Source: CAXXIC01 sp049315325
GTDB taxonomy: Bacteria > Bacteroidota > Bacteroidia > Bacteroidales > UBA7332
DNA length: 64,000 nucleotides
Assembly (NCBI GenBank): GCA_049315325.1
Contig: JBMOKJ010000001.1
Location: 434,001-498,000, forward strand
Direction of reading: 5' to 3'
The notes under the pieces were generated by a model. That model saw only the letters and a program-made list of their open reading frames with translations, ran no database searches and was not told where the DNA came from. Below, one piece after another: positions 23,850 to 32,240 of the stretch (its first letter is position 1; every line of letters starts with the position of its first letter). A program made the translations under genes and the position numbers.

Positions 23850-25076
23850 ATGATGCCAAAGTTTAAAGTAATCATTAGAAAAGAAAAAACATCTAAGATT
23901 ACAAATGAAGCCCCAGTTTGTCTTAGAATTACAAAAGACAGACAATCGACCTACAAAACTATCGTGAGTGTAAAACCTGAATTTTTTGATGAAAAAAATC
24001 AATGCGTGAAGAAATCATATCCCAACGCAGAAATTTTAAATGCGAAAATTGCAGAAACAAAAGCAAAAATCCAAGCAGAGGTTTTGTTATTGAACGCATC
24101 TCAAAATTCAATTGGAGTAAGAGAAATTCGGAATAAAGTAAAAGGGAATTTTTCACTTAATGTGTTTGAGTATTCTCAATCATATTTGGAAGATATTCAT
24201 ATTAATGGGAATTTTTCAACTTATAGAAAATGCAAGTCAGTTATTTTTAAGCTGAAAAATTACACGCAAACAGAATGTTTGCAAATTAATACAATTACAC
24301 CAGAATTTCTACAAAAGTATGAGACCTATTTATCCACTAATCTGAAAAATAATAGAAATACAATTACAGTAAATATGAAAGTTTTATCAAAAATTGTAGG
24401 AGATATTTACGGTAAGTACAATTTTGATGAATCAATAAATCCATTTAAAAAATACAAGTTTAAAAAGGAGGATTCTGTAAGAGAGTTTTTAGAAGAAAAT
24501 GAGATCAAGAAAATTCTTGATTTAAAATTTAATCGTTTAAGTCCATTGTTTGATGCAAGAGAAGTTTTTCTTGTTGAATGCTTTTCGGGTATAAGGATTT
24601 CTGATATTTTAACTCTGAAATGGAAAAATTATAATGGCAATAATTTTGACTTTCTGTGTAGAAAGAATGGAAAACCCATTGTTATTCCAGTATCGGAAAC
24701 GATAAAAAATATTATCGAGAAAAGAATGGAAATTCTACAGACAAATAGAATTCAACTGAATCAAAACGATTATATCTTTAATATTCTAAGAATTGATGTG
24801 GAAAAATCCTCAAAACAAGATTGTTTAAACGCCATTAGTTCTGCAACTGCAATAATAAATAAACAATTAAAAAGAGTTGCCCAAAAAGCCGGTATTAAAA
24901 AAAATATTACGACCCATGTAGGTAGGCATTCATTTGCTACATTACTTCTTACAAAGGGGGCTGGCATTTATGATGTGCAGGAATTGTTAGGACATCACGA
25001 CGTGAAAGTAACACAAGTATATGCTAATATGGTAGATAGTAGAAGGAAATATGCAATTGACCTAATAAAGATGTAA
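23850..25076 (+). CDS. Tyrosine recombinase (phage-integrase family)
   Basis: A 408-residue site-specific recombinase of the Bacteroidota mobile-element type: an N-terminal arm-binding domain (VCLRITKDRQSTYKTI), a SAM-like core-binding domain (~residues 105-200), and a C-terminal catalytic domain. Catalytic residues are visible as Arg in FSGIRISDILTLKW, His-x-x-Arg in THVGRHSFATLLL, His in LLGHHDVKVTQVY and the nucleophile Tyr in QVYANM. It is next to the distal attachment repeat and followed 4 bases later by an excisionase-like gene, so it probably drives integration and excision of the island. Confidence 0.92.
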   Translation: MMPKFKVIIRKEKTSKITNEAPVCLRITKDRQSTYKTIVSVKPEFFDEKNQCVKKSYPNAEILNAKIAETKAKIQAEVLLLNASQNSIGVREIRNKVKGNFSLNVFEYSQSYLEDIHINGNFSTYRKCKSVIFKLKNYTQTECLQINTITPEFLQKYETYLSTNLKNNRNTITVNMKVLSKIVGDIYGKYNFDESINPFKKYKFKKEDSVREFLEENEIKKILDLKFNRLSPLFDAREVFLVECFSGIRISDILTLKWKNYNGNNFDFLCRKNGKPIVIPVSETIKNIIEKRMEILQTNRIQLNQNDYIFNILRIDVEKSSKQDCLNAISSATAIINKQLKRVAQKAGIKKNITTHVGRHSFATLLLTKGAGIYDVQELLGHHDVKVTQVYANMVDSRRKYAIDLIKM

Positions 25077-25079
25077 GAT

Positions 25080-25313
25080 ATGAATATAGACAGATTGTAT
25101 TATAATTCTGATGAAGTTGCAATGATTTTACGAGTTAGTAAACGTACCTTGCAAAATTACAGAACTGAGGGGAAAATAATTTTCTATAAAGCGAGCAAGA
25201 AAAATATCCTTTACAAAGCAGAAGACATAGAACTGTTTTTAAAAAATAGTTCTTGCGTTTCATACCAGAAAGTTAGAATAAAGAATTTATTAGAAAAATA
25301 TATTGTAAGATAG
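25080..25313 (+). CDS. Excisionase-like helix-turn-helix protein
   Basis: A 77-residue protein of the MerR-like/HTH_17 excisionase type: LYYNSDEVAMILRVSKRTLQNYRTEGKIIFYKASKKNILYKAEDIELFL. Such proteins act as recombination directionality factors or small regulators. It starts 4 bases after the recombinase stop codon and so belongs to the same operon. A Xis role is inferred from size, fold and position. Confidence 0.75.
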   Translation: MNIDRLYYNSDEVAMILRVSKRTLQNYRTEGKIIFYKASKKNILYKAEDIELFLKNSSCVSYQKVRIKNLLEKYIVR

Positions 25314-25351
25314 TTGTTTTCTTATTTAATGAGAAAATGAAAATTTATATT

Positions 25352-25387
25352 GAAAAGCTCACTTATATAGGGGTAAGTGGGTTTTTC
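25352..25387 (+). terminator. Terminator of the recombinase-excisionase operon
   Basis: GAAAA...CACTTA pairs with TAAGTG...TTTTTC around an eight-base loop, giving a hairpin ending in TTTTTC about 40 bases after the excisionase stop. Confidence 0.6.
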
Positions 25388-26128
25388 TATTTTTTACAGT
25401 AGGAATTTTTCACAAAAATGCACCGAAATTCCCCAATGATTAGAAATGTACGTGTAGATACGATTAATAAAGGGAAAAGATAGTAGTAGAAGTAAGTAGA
25501 TACTAGGGGTAAGTAGTAGAAAATGGGGTAAAAAGGCGGTTGTGCGTGTAAACTATCTGTGTAAGTGTAGAAACAGCCGTAGATAAAATTAAAATCAGGC
25601 GCGGAACTATAATGGATATAATTGTATAATATAACTATAAAGGTAATACTAATAGTATAAGTACATACACAGACAAGTACGTGTAACTAACAACGTGGGT
25701 AAGCGTGGTACGCGTAGCAATGCAATGCACGCACAGAGTTTCGGTAGCACGCAGGAACGCACACAAACGAAATACGCAATAATACGCGCAGAAACGCTCA
25801 GTTATTACAGTTAAATAGGTTACGCACGTAACTAACTACGCGCAGCTAAAAATTAAAATAATCGCGGAAGTAATCTTGGTACTATTATAGTATAATATTA
25901 TATATAGGTAAAGCATATCATTTTATCTGCGTGTGCAATTTTATTTCTACGCGTAGCTACGCAATTAGAATTTCTGCGTGTGCGTGTGTGCAAGATTACG
26001 TGTGTGTGATTTAAAATAAGTGACCCCGCCCCTTAAATGGAAATGCTGTAGGGGAATGATATGGGTAGTCTACATAGGTAAGGTTTGTGATTTCTAAGAT
26101 AGAGGTCTATAATATTTATAAGAATTTC
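25388..26128. other. Stop-codon-saturated, ACGC/GCGT-rich non-coding region
   Basis: No open frame of 60 codons occurs on either strand between 25313 and 26442. The first part (25440-25560) is rich in GTAGTAGAAGTAAGTAG-like purine stretches with many stop triplets. From ~25680 to 26010 ACGC or GCGT appears again and again in both orientations, e.g. TACGCGTAG, GCACGCAG, ATACGCGCAG, CTACGCGCAG, CTACGCGTAGCTACGC. The tract TGCGTGTGCGTGTGTGCA (25975-25992) and the following ACGTGTGTGTG strictly alternate purine and pyrimidine. The composition differs from the rest of the island. Confidence 0.6.
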
Positions 26129-26136
26129 TATCTTTG
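26129..26136 (+). promoter_or_regulatory. Promoter box of the candidate structured RNA
   Basis: TATCTTTG matches TAnnTTTG. Transcription would start near 26143, ~77 bases before the long hairpin at 26220-26332, with no start codon for a sizeable ORF until 26442. Confidence 0.5.
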
Positions 26137-26219
26137 TGAAATAAACTATAAAAAAACCAGGAATGAAGTAAAATCTTTTGAATTACATATTATAATTAAA
26201 TAGCGTTATTGTTATTTGT

Positions 26220-26332
26220 GCCTTAAGAAACCGCCAATTTTTTTAGACTGACACAATGGATAATAAGAAACGCCTACGTTTTGCGTGGGTTGTTCTTGTT
26301 TGTGTCAGGGTGCTTGGCGGTACCTTTAAGGC
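26220..26332 (+). ncRNA. Candidate structured RNA: long nested hairpin
   Basis: Five nested stems stack in one 113-base hairpin: GCCTTAA (26220-26226)/TTAAGGC (26326-26332); ACCGCCAA (26230-26237)/TTGGCGGT (26314-26321); CTGACACAA (26248-26256)/TTGTGTCAG (26300-26308); AAGAA (26265-26269)/TTCTT (26293-26297); ACGC (26270-26273)/GCGT (26283-26286). The three outer stems are perfect. It lies downstream of a promoter box and ~110 bases before the 26442 gene. It could be an ncRNA, a leader RNA, or a DNA-level hairpin (recombination site or MITE). I do not recognise a known RNA family. Confidence 0.5.
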
Positions 26333-26441
26333 GAATCGGGATATATCCACGCAATTAATTTTACCGCCATTCTTTTATTTTATCTATTCCAAGATTTTAC
26401 GTTCTGTAATTACAATTATCAAACGTAAAAAGTAGGGCATT

Positions 26442-27335
26442 ATGAAAACCAAATTATTTGTATTAATTTTTTTAGGATTTAGTTTTTCAGTTTATAGTCA
26501 GGATTTATCAAATTTAGGTGAATCTATTTTAAAGAATATTACGAGCAAACCTCATATTGAATATGATACGCTGCGCGCAATTCGGATTATTTCCAAAACT
26601 AACAATCTTATTAGGTTAAATAGTACATATAATCCATCAATGGATGGTTACCCATTAAACGAAATTGATAAAGAACTTCCAATAATGAATTTTGTTTACA
26701 AAAGTAAAACGTCCAGTAACCGAAAAAATGATATAAAATATAATGAACGACTATTGTATTATATTAATCAACTTGAAAATGTAAAAGGAAGTTTCAATCA
26801 GTATATTGAAAGAAAAAAAATAATTGATAAATCCGTAAATGACTCTCTTAGTGTTGATATAAAGAAAAAAGAAGAATTACAATACGATAAAGAAAAAAAC
26901 AAATCGGATTCAACCGAGCAATATAAGATTACGTTTTTTAGTCCACAATTAATTGCGAAAGTTGTGGGGATGCCAAATGCAACTAAACAAAATTTGGAGT
27001 CTGAGTATCACGTAGAATTGTTAGGGCATCGAGGAGGATGGGATTATTATGATTTTAATAAAACACAAGTTGGCTTTAAATTTGGAGGCAATTCTAATGT
27101 GTGTTATAAATTGACATTTAGATTGTTTGGAGATGAAGCTTTAGAATATGAAAGTCAAATTAAAAATGCAGGATTCAAACTTCTAAGTAGAAAAGAAAGT
27201 TCTAATTTAGAATTGGAGGGGGATTTATCCTCAAAACTTCTAAATGGAGAAGTGAGAATATATAAAATGGGAAGTGTTATTTGCCATGTATATGACGGTA
27301 GTTATATTGGATTCACGTTTTATAGATTTAAATGA
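26442..27335 (+). CDS. Secreted hypothetical protein
   Basis: I do not recognise this 297-residue protein. It starts with a signal peptide (residues 1-20, ending VYSQ), has a polar helical middle rich in Lys/Glu (about residues 125-165) and a C-terminal half containing LGHRGGWDYYDFNKTQVGFKFGG and a final IYKMGSVICHVYDGSYIGFTFYRFK. It is likely periplasmic or surface-exposed. It follows the candidate structured RNA and has its own terminator, so it is probably not co-transcribed with the methyltransferase operon. Confidence 0.6.
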   Translation: MKTKLFVLIFLGFSFSVYSQDLSNLGESILKNITSKPHIEYDTLRAIRIISKTNNLIRLNSTYNPSMDGYPLNEIDKELPIMNFVYKSKTSSNRKNDIKYNERLLYYINQLENVKGSFNQYIERKKIIDKSVNDSLSVDIKKKEELQYDKEKNKSDSTEQYKITFFSPQLIAKVVGMPNATKQNLESEYHVELLGHRGGWDYYDFNKTQVGFKFGGNSNVCYKLTFRLFGDEALEYESQIKNAGFKLLSRKESSNLELEGDLSSKLLNGEVRIYKMGSVICHVYDGSYIGFTFYRFK

Positions 27336-27357
27336 TTTCAGTTGGTATTCTAAATTC

Positions 27358-27392
27358 AAGACTTCTTGCTTTTTTGTGGGAAGTCTTTTTTT
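27358..27392 (+). terminator. Terminator after the secreted hypothetical
   Basis: AAGACTTC (27358-27365) pairs with GAAGTCTT (27380-27387) and is followed by TTTTT. Confidence 0.75.
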
Positions 27393-27483
27393 ATAATCAA
27401 AAAACTAAAATATGAGTAATAAAAGCATTATACTTGTTGTAAATTCGCCTCGATTTAAAAAAAATGAAGTTGATATTTTTTAT

Positions 27484-27491
27484 TATCTTTG
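27484..27491 (+). promoter_or_regulatory. Promoter box of the methyltransferase-PIN operon
   Basis: TATCTTTG matches TAnnTTTG, 21 bases before the ATG at 27512. With the terminator upstream, it marks the four genes that follow as a separate transcription unit. Confidence 0.6.
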
Positions 27492-27511
27492 CCAGTAAAA
27501 CAAATAATTAA

Positions 27512-28774
27512 ATGGATTTTCTACATTCAGAAATAGGCTCAGCAAAAGATAACTTTCACAGTCCAATTCACAATTGGTATAAATTTACTGCTGGATTTTC
27601 ATATAAATTTGTTGAATCCATATTAGACGAAGAATTAAAAACAGCACAACCAATAGTTTTTGAACCGTTTGCGGGTTGCGGAACAACATTAGTCTCATGC
27701 CAAAAAAAAGGGATAAACGCAATTGGTAATGAGGGTCAAGAACTTATGTTAGATGTAATTAAAGCAAAATTAAATTGGGATATTGATGAAATTAAATGTT
27801 TAGAAAATCTAAACATCCTCCATGAATTTGTAAATTCAAATTTAAGCTCCTATGATATTGAAGGAAATACACATACATTATTACAATCTCTTTATACTCC
27901 TGACACATTAAAAATTTTATATCTTATTCGAGATGGTCTAAATGTAGTAGAATCAGAGAATTATAAAATATTTTTCAAATTGGCGTTGAGCCAGACAATG
28001 CACAAATCTAGCATTCATCCCATAGCTGTTCCTTATATTTCTAGAACAAAAACATTATCAAATGATGGGCATCCATGGGAAAAGTTTCAAACTATAGTGT
28101 TGCAAATGCTTAAAGATATTAAGCCCTTAAAAAAAGCCCCTATAACAACAGAAGTATATTTACATGACTCAAGGTTAATAAACGAACAGATATTGGAATC
28201 ATCTTGCAATATCTGCATTACATCACCTCCTTACTTAAATAATTTAGATTATGGTGAAGTTTCAAAAGTCCATACTCATTTTTTTGAAATAACCAATAAT
28301 TGGAATGATATTACAACAAAGGTCAGAAAGAATCTTGTAACTGGAGCAACAACGCATTACAAAGAGACTGATTTTAATTTAGACCAGTTGAAAAAATCTG
28401 AATTTGCAAAAGAGAATAAGGACGTATTTGAAAAATTATGTCAAACATTTATCCAAATTCATGACATATCTAAAACCCGAAAAGGGAAAAAAAGCTTTGA
28501 CATTTTAATGATGCATTATTTCGTAGATATGTATTTTGTTCTTAAAGAAATGAGAAGAGTCTTATCCCCGAACAGTAAAGCGTATTTAATATTGGGCGAT
28601 TCAGCCCCTTATGGGGTATTTGTACCGACAACTGATATACTAGGTCAGATTTCCAAAAGTGTTGGGTTTGACAGTTATCAAATATTTAAAATTCGGACAA
28701 GGGGGACTAAGTGGAAATCTCTCAAAAATAGACATAGTTTAGAATTGGCTGAAAATTTATTAGTACTTCAATGA
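27512..28774 (+). CDS. DNA amino-methyltransferase (SPPY type)
   Basis: A 420-residue DNA methyltransferase. The AdoMet-binding motif I is FEPFAGCGTTLV (residues 50-61) and the catalytic motif IV is TSPPYLNNLDYGE (about 237-249); SPPY is usual for N4-cytosine and some N6-adenine methyltransferases. About 175 residues lie between the two motifs, a place where a target-recognition region could sit. No nuclease domain is present. The stop overlaps the start of the next gene (ATGA), and the ATPase and PIN genes follow. It may mark host DNA so that the rest of the operon attacks only unmodified DNA; that role is inferred. Confidence 0.85.
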   Translation: MDFLHSEIGSAKDNFHSPIHNWYKFTAGFSYKFVESILDEELKTAQPIVFEPFAGCGTTLVSCQKKGINAIGNEGQELMLDVIKAKLNWDIDEIKCLENLNILHEFVNSNLSSYDIEGNTHTLLQSLYTPDTLKILYLIRDGLNVVESENYKIFFKLALSQTMHKSSIHPIAVPYISRTKTLSNDGHPWEKFQTIVLQMLKDIKPLKKAPITTEVYLHDSRLINEQILESSCNICITSPPYLNNLDYGEVSKVHTHFFEITNNWNDITTKVRKNLVTGATTHYKETDFNLDQLKKSEFAKENKDVFEKLCQTFIQIHDISKTRKGKKSFDILMMHYFVDMYFVLKEMRRVLSPNSKAYLILGDSAPYGVFVPTTDILGQISKSVGFDSYQIFKIRTRGTKWKSLKNRHSLELAENLLVLQ

Positions 28775-29808
28775 GAACTAAGTATCTTGACATAGCCAAA
28801 TCAGAGATAACCAGCATATCTTTCATGTCTAATACAGATGCTTTTAATCTATTTCGCAAAGGTTGGGGATACTCTTATGTGTACTCTTTAAAAGAAATTA
28901 GAGATGTATTTTTGGCATTAAAGGAAAATAAATTTATCAATATTAAACAGTTTGCAGAAAGTTATATTATTGGTAAAATTAATTATGCAAAACAGGAATG
29001 GAATATTCGCAGAGTTTTGGAAGTAATAAACGCATTAAAGAATTTTGATCTAATAGACAATAATTGCAGTGTAATTAAATCAGAAAATTCTTTTACTTCT
29101 CAGATTGGGGAAGAATTAACCGCAAATGATATTGAAATATTTAAACATATATATATTACATATTTTAGATTTAAAGAATTGTTAATTTTGTATCTTTGTC
29201 CTGAAATATTTGCTAAAAATGAAATAAATATAAATGAGATTTCAATACACAGAATTATAAAAGAGTCAAAGCCAATATTTAGCTTTTGTTCAGCAGGTAG
29301 ATATGTAGATTCATTTTTTCTCACATTAACTAATGCACCAAGAATCTATCGAATCCCCGAATTTAATGAGGCCATGGATAAAAATGGAGGAGTGACACGA
29401 TTTTGGGATGTTTTTGTATCTTGGGGAATACAGTTAGGATATCTTGAAAAGTTTAACATGAATTCATTATTTTATAAGCTATCCAATGAAAAATCATTCG
29501 TATGTAGTTATATATTGTCAGGAGACTCAATAAATGTAAGACTTAGTGATTACATCAAAATAAACTTCAAAAATAAACTATATATAGATATATCGGAATT
29601 GGTTTATAAAATTTGTGTTGACTTTAGAGTTTCCGTTGAGTGTGCTCAAAAATTTATTATAGAAGAATACAAATCAAATCAGGATTTAATTAGTTTGGCA
29701 AGGACATCAGAGGTGTTTATTAAGAGAGGTGATATTTTAAAAACAGACAAAATATTATACCCAATATATATGGGTAGCTATGTTTCACATTTAATTTTAA
29801 GAGTATGA
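28771..29808 (+). CDS. Unknown protein of the methyltransferase-PIN operon, possibly winged-helix
   Basis: I do not recognise this 345-residue protein. Residues ~25-95 (SYVYSLKEIRDVFLALKENKFINIKQFAESYIIGK...RRVLEVINALKNFDLID) read like a winged-helix DNA-binding domain. The middle is hydrophobic/aromatic with SFCSAGRYVDSFFLTL, and the end is helical. It overlaps the methyltransferase and the ATPase gene by 4 bases each, so it is an integral part of the module. A DNA-recognition or adaptor subunit is a plausible guess, with no direct evidence. Confidence 0.65.
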   Translation: MRTKYLDIAKSEITSISFMSNTDAFNLFRKGWGYSYVYSLKEIRDVFLALKENKFINIKQFAESYIIGKINYAKQEWNIRRVLEVINALKNFDLIDNNCSVIKSENSFTSQIGEELTANDIEIFKHIYITYFRFKELLILYLCPEIFAKNEININEISIHRIIKESKPIFSFCSAGRYVDSFFLTLTNAPRIYRIPEFNEAMDKNGGVTRFWDVFVSWGIQLGYLEKFNMNSLFYKLSNEKSFVCSYILSGDSINVRLSDYIKINFKNKLYIDISELVYKICVDFRVSVECAQKFIIEEYKSNQDLISLARTSEVFIKRGDILKTDKILYPIYMGSYVSHLILRV

Positions 29809-31139
29809 GTAATGAAAGTGATAATATTTTACTTCAACAAATTTTTGGAGAAGCTTCATATAATGAGGAATCTGATAATTATAAAAATCTAGGAATTAAA
29901 TTTAATCCCTTTCCTAGATCTGGAACTTCAAATATTAATAGCGGTGATTCATACAATTCTTATTTAGTCCCAATAGACTTAAAAGCTGAACAAGAATTAA
30001 ATGGGTTTATAGCAAATGCACTTACGGCGAATGAGATGAATCCAAGCGATAAATTTATTAGCGCTACTGTAGTTGGAGATTATGGCTCAGGAAAAACACA
30101 ATTTTTGATGTATTCGAGATATTTGTTGAATGTTATTGCTACAAGCCCAAACAGAAAAGAAAATCCATATGTTATTTACATTGATAATCCTGGAGTTAGT
30201 TTATTGGAACTTATTGGGAGTATTATTTCTAGAATTGGGGAAGAGAATCTCAGGAAATACCTTTGGAGTAATATCATCTTTAAAATTCGTATTAATGCGC
30301 AGTTAAAAGAAAGACTTAAACCCTATAGTAATCAGAATGGTTTTTTGTTTTCAGATAATTTCTCAGACCCGTTTTCGGATGAAAACACAGTAAGCTACAA
30401 GAAATTTCTTGATTCATTTGTGAGATATATACCAAACGCAAATCAAAAGAAAAAATTTGATGTAGAATTTAAGTCTATAATAATGGGAATATTGGATGCT
30501 GACACAAAAGATTCAATAGTCTCATATTACTTCTATGAGTTTATCTCTAGTGATTTTGGGATAAATAAGACATGGGAAGCATTAACAACAGGATCCCTAA
30601 AACAATTAAGCGGCAAAGAGGCTAATATTATAAAATATATTGTAAAGTTGATAAAACGTCAGGGTTTTACTGATTTCTTTATTTTAGTTGATGAATTTGA
30701 AGATATTACAGAAGGTAGGCTTTCCAAAATTCAGATCGATAATTATGTATATAATTTGAGAACATTATTAGATGAGCAAAGAGAATGGTGTCTCATGTTT
30801 TCAATGACTCCACTGGCTTTGAGGAAATTAAAAAGTGTTTCACCTCCATTAGCAGATAGAATATCATCTCGAATAATTCCATTACAAACTTTAAATAAAG
30901 AGCAATCTATACAGATTATAGAAAATTACATCAAAATGGCAGGCGGAAATAATTCACTAGGACCTTTCACGGAAGAATCTATTGAACATCTAAAGACTAA
31001 AGTAGAAGGGAATACAAGAAGGTTCTTGAAAGTGGCATTTGCATTAATAGAGAAATCCAAATTAATTTTCAAATCAGAAAGTGATAAAATTGATAAAGCT
31101 TTTGTTGAAAATAATTTTGTATCAATAGAACAGGAATAG
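29805..31139 (+). CDS. AAA+/ORC-like P-loop ATPase
   Basis: A 444-residue ATPase. Walker A is GDYGSGKTQF (residues 91-100), Walker B is FILVDEFED (292-300), a sensor-1-like segment is WCLMFSMTPLALRKL, and GNTRRFLKVAFALIEKSKLI near the end fits an arginine sensor-2 and lid. The arrangement resembles ORC/Cdc6-like AAA+ proteins and ATPases such as BrxD of BREX loci (family resemblance only). A long insert (~residues 170-285) separates the Walker motifs. It starts inside the previous stop codon and is followed after 4 bases by the PIN gene; it probably powers DNA loading or gating of the nuclease. Confidence 0.8.
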   Translation: MSNESDNILLQQIFGEASYNEESDNYKNLGIKFNPFPRSGTSNINSGDSYNSYLVPIDLKAEQELNGFIANALTANEMNPSDKFISATVVGDYGSGKTQFLMYSRYLLNVIATSPNRKENPYVIYIDNPGVSLLELIGSIISRIGEENLRKYLWSNIIFKIRINAQLKERLKPYSNQNGFLFSDNFSDPFSDENTVSYKKFLDSFVRYIPNANQKKKFDVEFKSIIMGILDADTKDSIVSYYFYEFISSDFGINKTWEALTTGSLKQLSGKEANIIKYIVKLIKRQGFTDFFILVDEFEDITEGRLSKIQIDNYVYNLRTLLDEQREWCLMFSMTPLALRKLKSVSPPLADRISSRIIPLQTLNKEQSIQIIENYIKMAGGNNSLGPFTEESIEHLKTKVEGNTRRFLKVAFALIEKSKLIFKSESDKIDKAFVENNFVSIEQE

Positions 31140-31143
31140 AACA

Positions 31144-32217
31144 ATGGAAACTTGGAGTAGACCGCCCTTAGAAGAATATGAGATAAACTTCTTTGTTGAT
31201 ACAAATATCTTATCATATTTAGTAGATAACACTTACCCATTGCTAAATGACTTTTTAAATGAATTGAGATCAATATCTTTAGTTAATCTGATTTCATCAG
31301 AATATGTGTTACTGGAATTTTTGGGAATTCGAAAAAGGGAACATTATATAAGAGAATCATTATCTTCTTTTCAATCTTCAGGAAAAAGAATTAATGTAAG
31401 TTCTTTGTTGAAGTATCACAATCAATATTCATTACCTGAAATTGATTTTCATGAATTATTGCCAGAAATTAAAAAAAAGATTGATGGTGAAAAAGAGTCA
31501 ATAACAACTGATTTTGGAATTTCATTTAATTGTAAGTTCCACGATAAGCTATATAATCCAACTTCTGAGATCTGTTTGAGTACAAAAATTTCTAAAGAAG
31601 ATAGTCTGGTTCTGGTTTCTTCAATTATCCCACTCGATGGTAAAGTAAATGAAAATGTTATAATTCTAACAAACGATTCTGATTTTCCAAAATGGTATTC
31701 TGAAGTAGATATTAATCATATTTTCAAAGCTTTAGTTGTTCCTCGACCGACTCTTCAAGACATTAAAAAAATAGGGAATTCTAATGGTAGGATAATTAAT
31801 CTTACAGATAACAAGGGAGCATACGATCAAAGAGTTATTACAACCGATTATCTTAAGAAAGTATTTCTTGAGATAAAAAATGATTTATTTCTAGGAGAAA
31901 CATTTACACCAAGAGGTGTTGATATTCCTTGCAATTGTATCACATTTGATTGTAAGGTTGGAAGAACATTGTTTAGCAATATTTATGTTACAATAGTTGG
32001 TGGAAATTTTGATTTTATTTATACTCCTTCAAATAAAATTACTTTTTGGAGCAATGGCAAACCAATAGAATCATGTGGTTTTGAAGCAAATGAAAGCATT
32101 AGCAATTTGTCTTTTGTTGTGGAAATAGATGATACAGATAAATTGATTGAAAAAGAAATAATTCAGAAACTGAAGGAACCTGGCAATCTGATAATTTTTC
32201 ATCCTCATAATGTTTGA
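31144..32217 (+). CDS. PIN-domain nuclease with C-terminal extension
   Basis: A 357-residue protein with a PIN domain in residues ~14-195. The acidic metal site can be read as Asp19 (FFVDTNILSYL), Glu58 (SSEYVLLEFLG), Asp153 (SKEDSLVLVS) and Asp178/Asp180 (ILTNDSDF). PIN domains cut single-stranded RNA or DNA in a metal-dependent way. The C-terminal ~150 residues (from RVITTDYLKK) are of unknown fold, beta-rich with VEIDDTDKLIEKEIIQKL at the end. Much longer than VapC toxins (~130 residues) and without an adjacent antitoxin, it looks like the effector of the operon. Confidence 0.8.
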   Translation: METWSRPPLEEYEINFFVDTNILSYLVDNTYPLLNDFLNELRSISLVNLISSEYVLLEFLGIRKREHYIRESLSSFQSSGKRINVSSLLKYHNQYSLPEIDFHELLPEIKKKIDGEKESITTDFGISFNCKFHDKLYNPTSEICLSTKISKEDSLVLVSSIIPLDGKVNENVIILTNDSDFPKWYSEVDINHIFKALVVPRPTLQDIKKIGNSNGRIINLTDNKGAYDQRVITTDYLKKVFLEIKNDLFLGETFTPRGVDIPCNCITFDCKVGRTLFSNIYVTIVGGNFDFIYTPSNKITFWSNGKPIESCGFEANESISNLSFVVEIDDTDKLIEKEIIQKLKEPGNLIIFHPHNV

Positions 32218-32240
32218 TAGATAAATTCGAATTAATTCAA

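Noticed and set aside
26220..26332. Retron msr/msd or DGR template RNA
   Set aside because: No reverse transcriptase gene lies in the island; the long hairpin alone does not support either.
27412..27498. 28-codon ORF beginning MSNKSIILVV before the methyltransferase
   Set aside because: Very short, overlaps the operon promoter box, and has no family pattern; may be a remnant but cannot be supported.
31144..32217. VapC-type toxin of a toxin-antitoxin pair
   Set aside because: The protein is about three times VapC length and no VapB-like antitoxin is adjacent; it fits the four-gene operon better.
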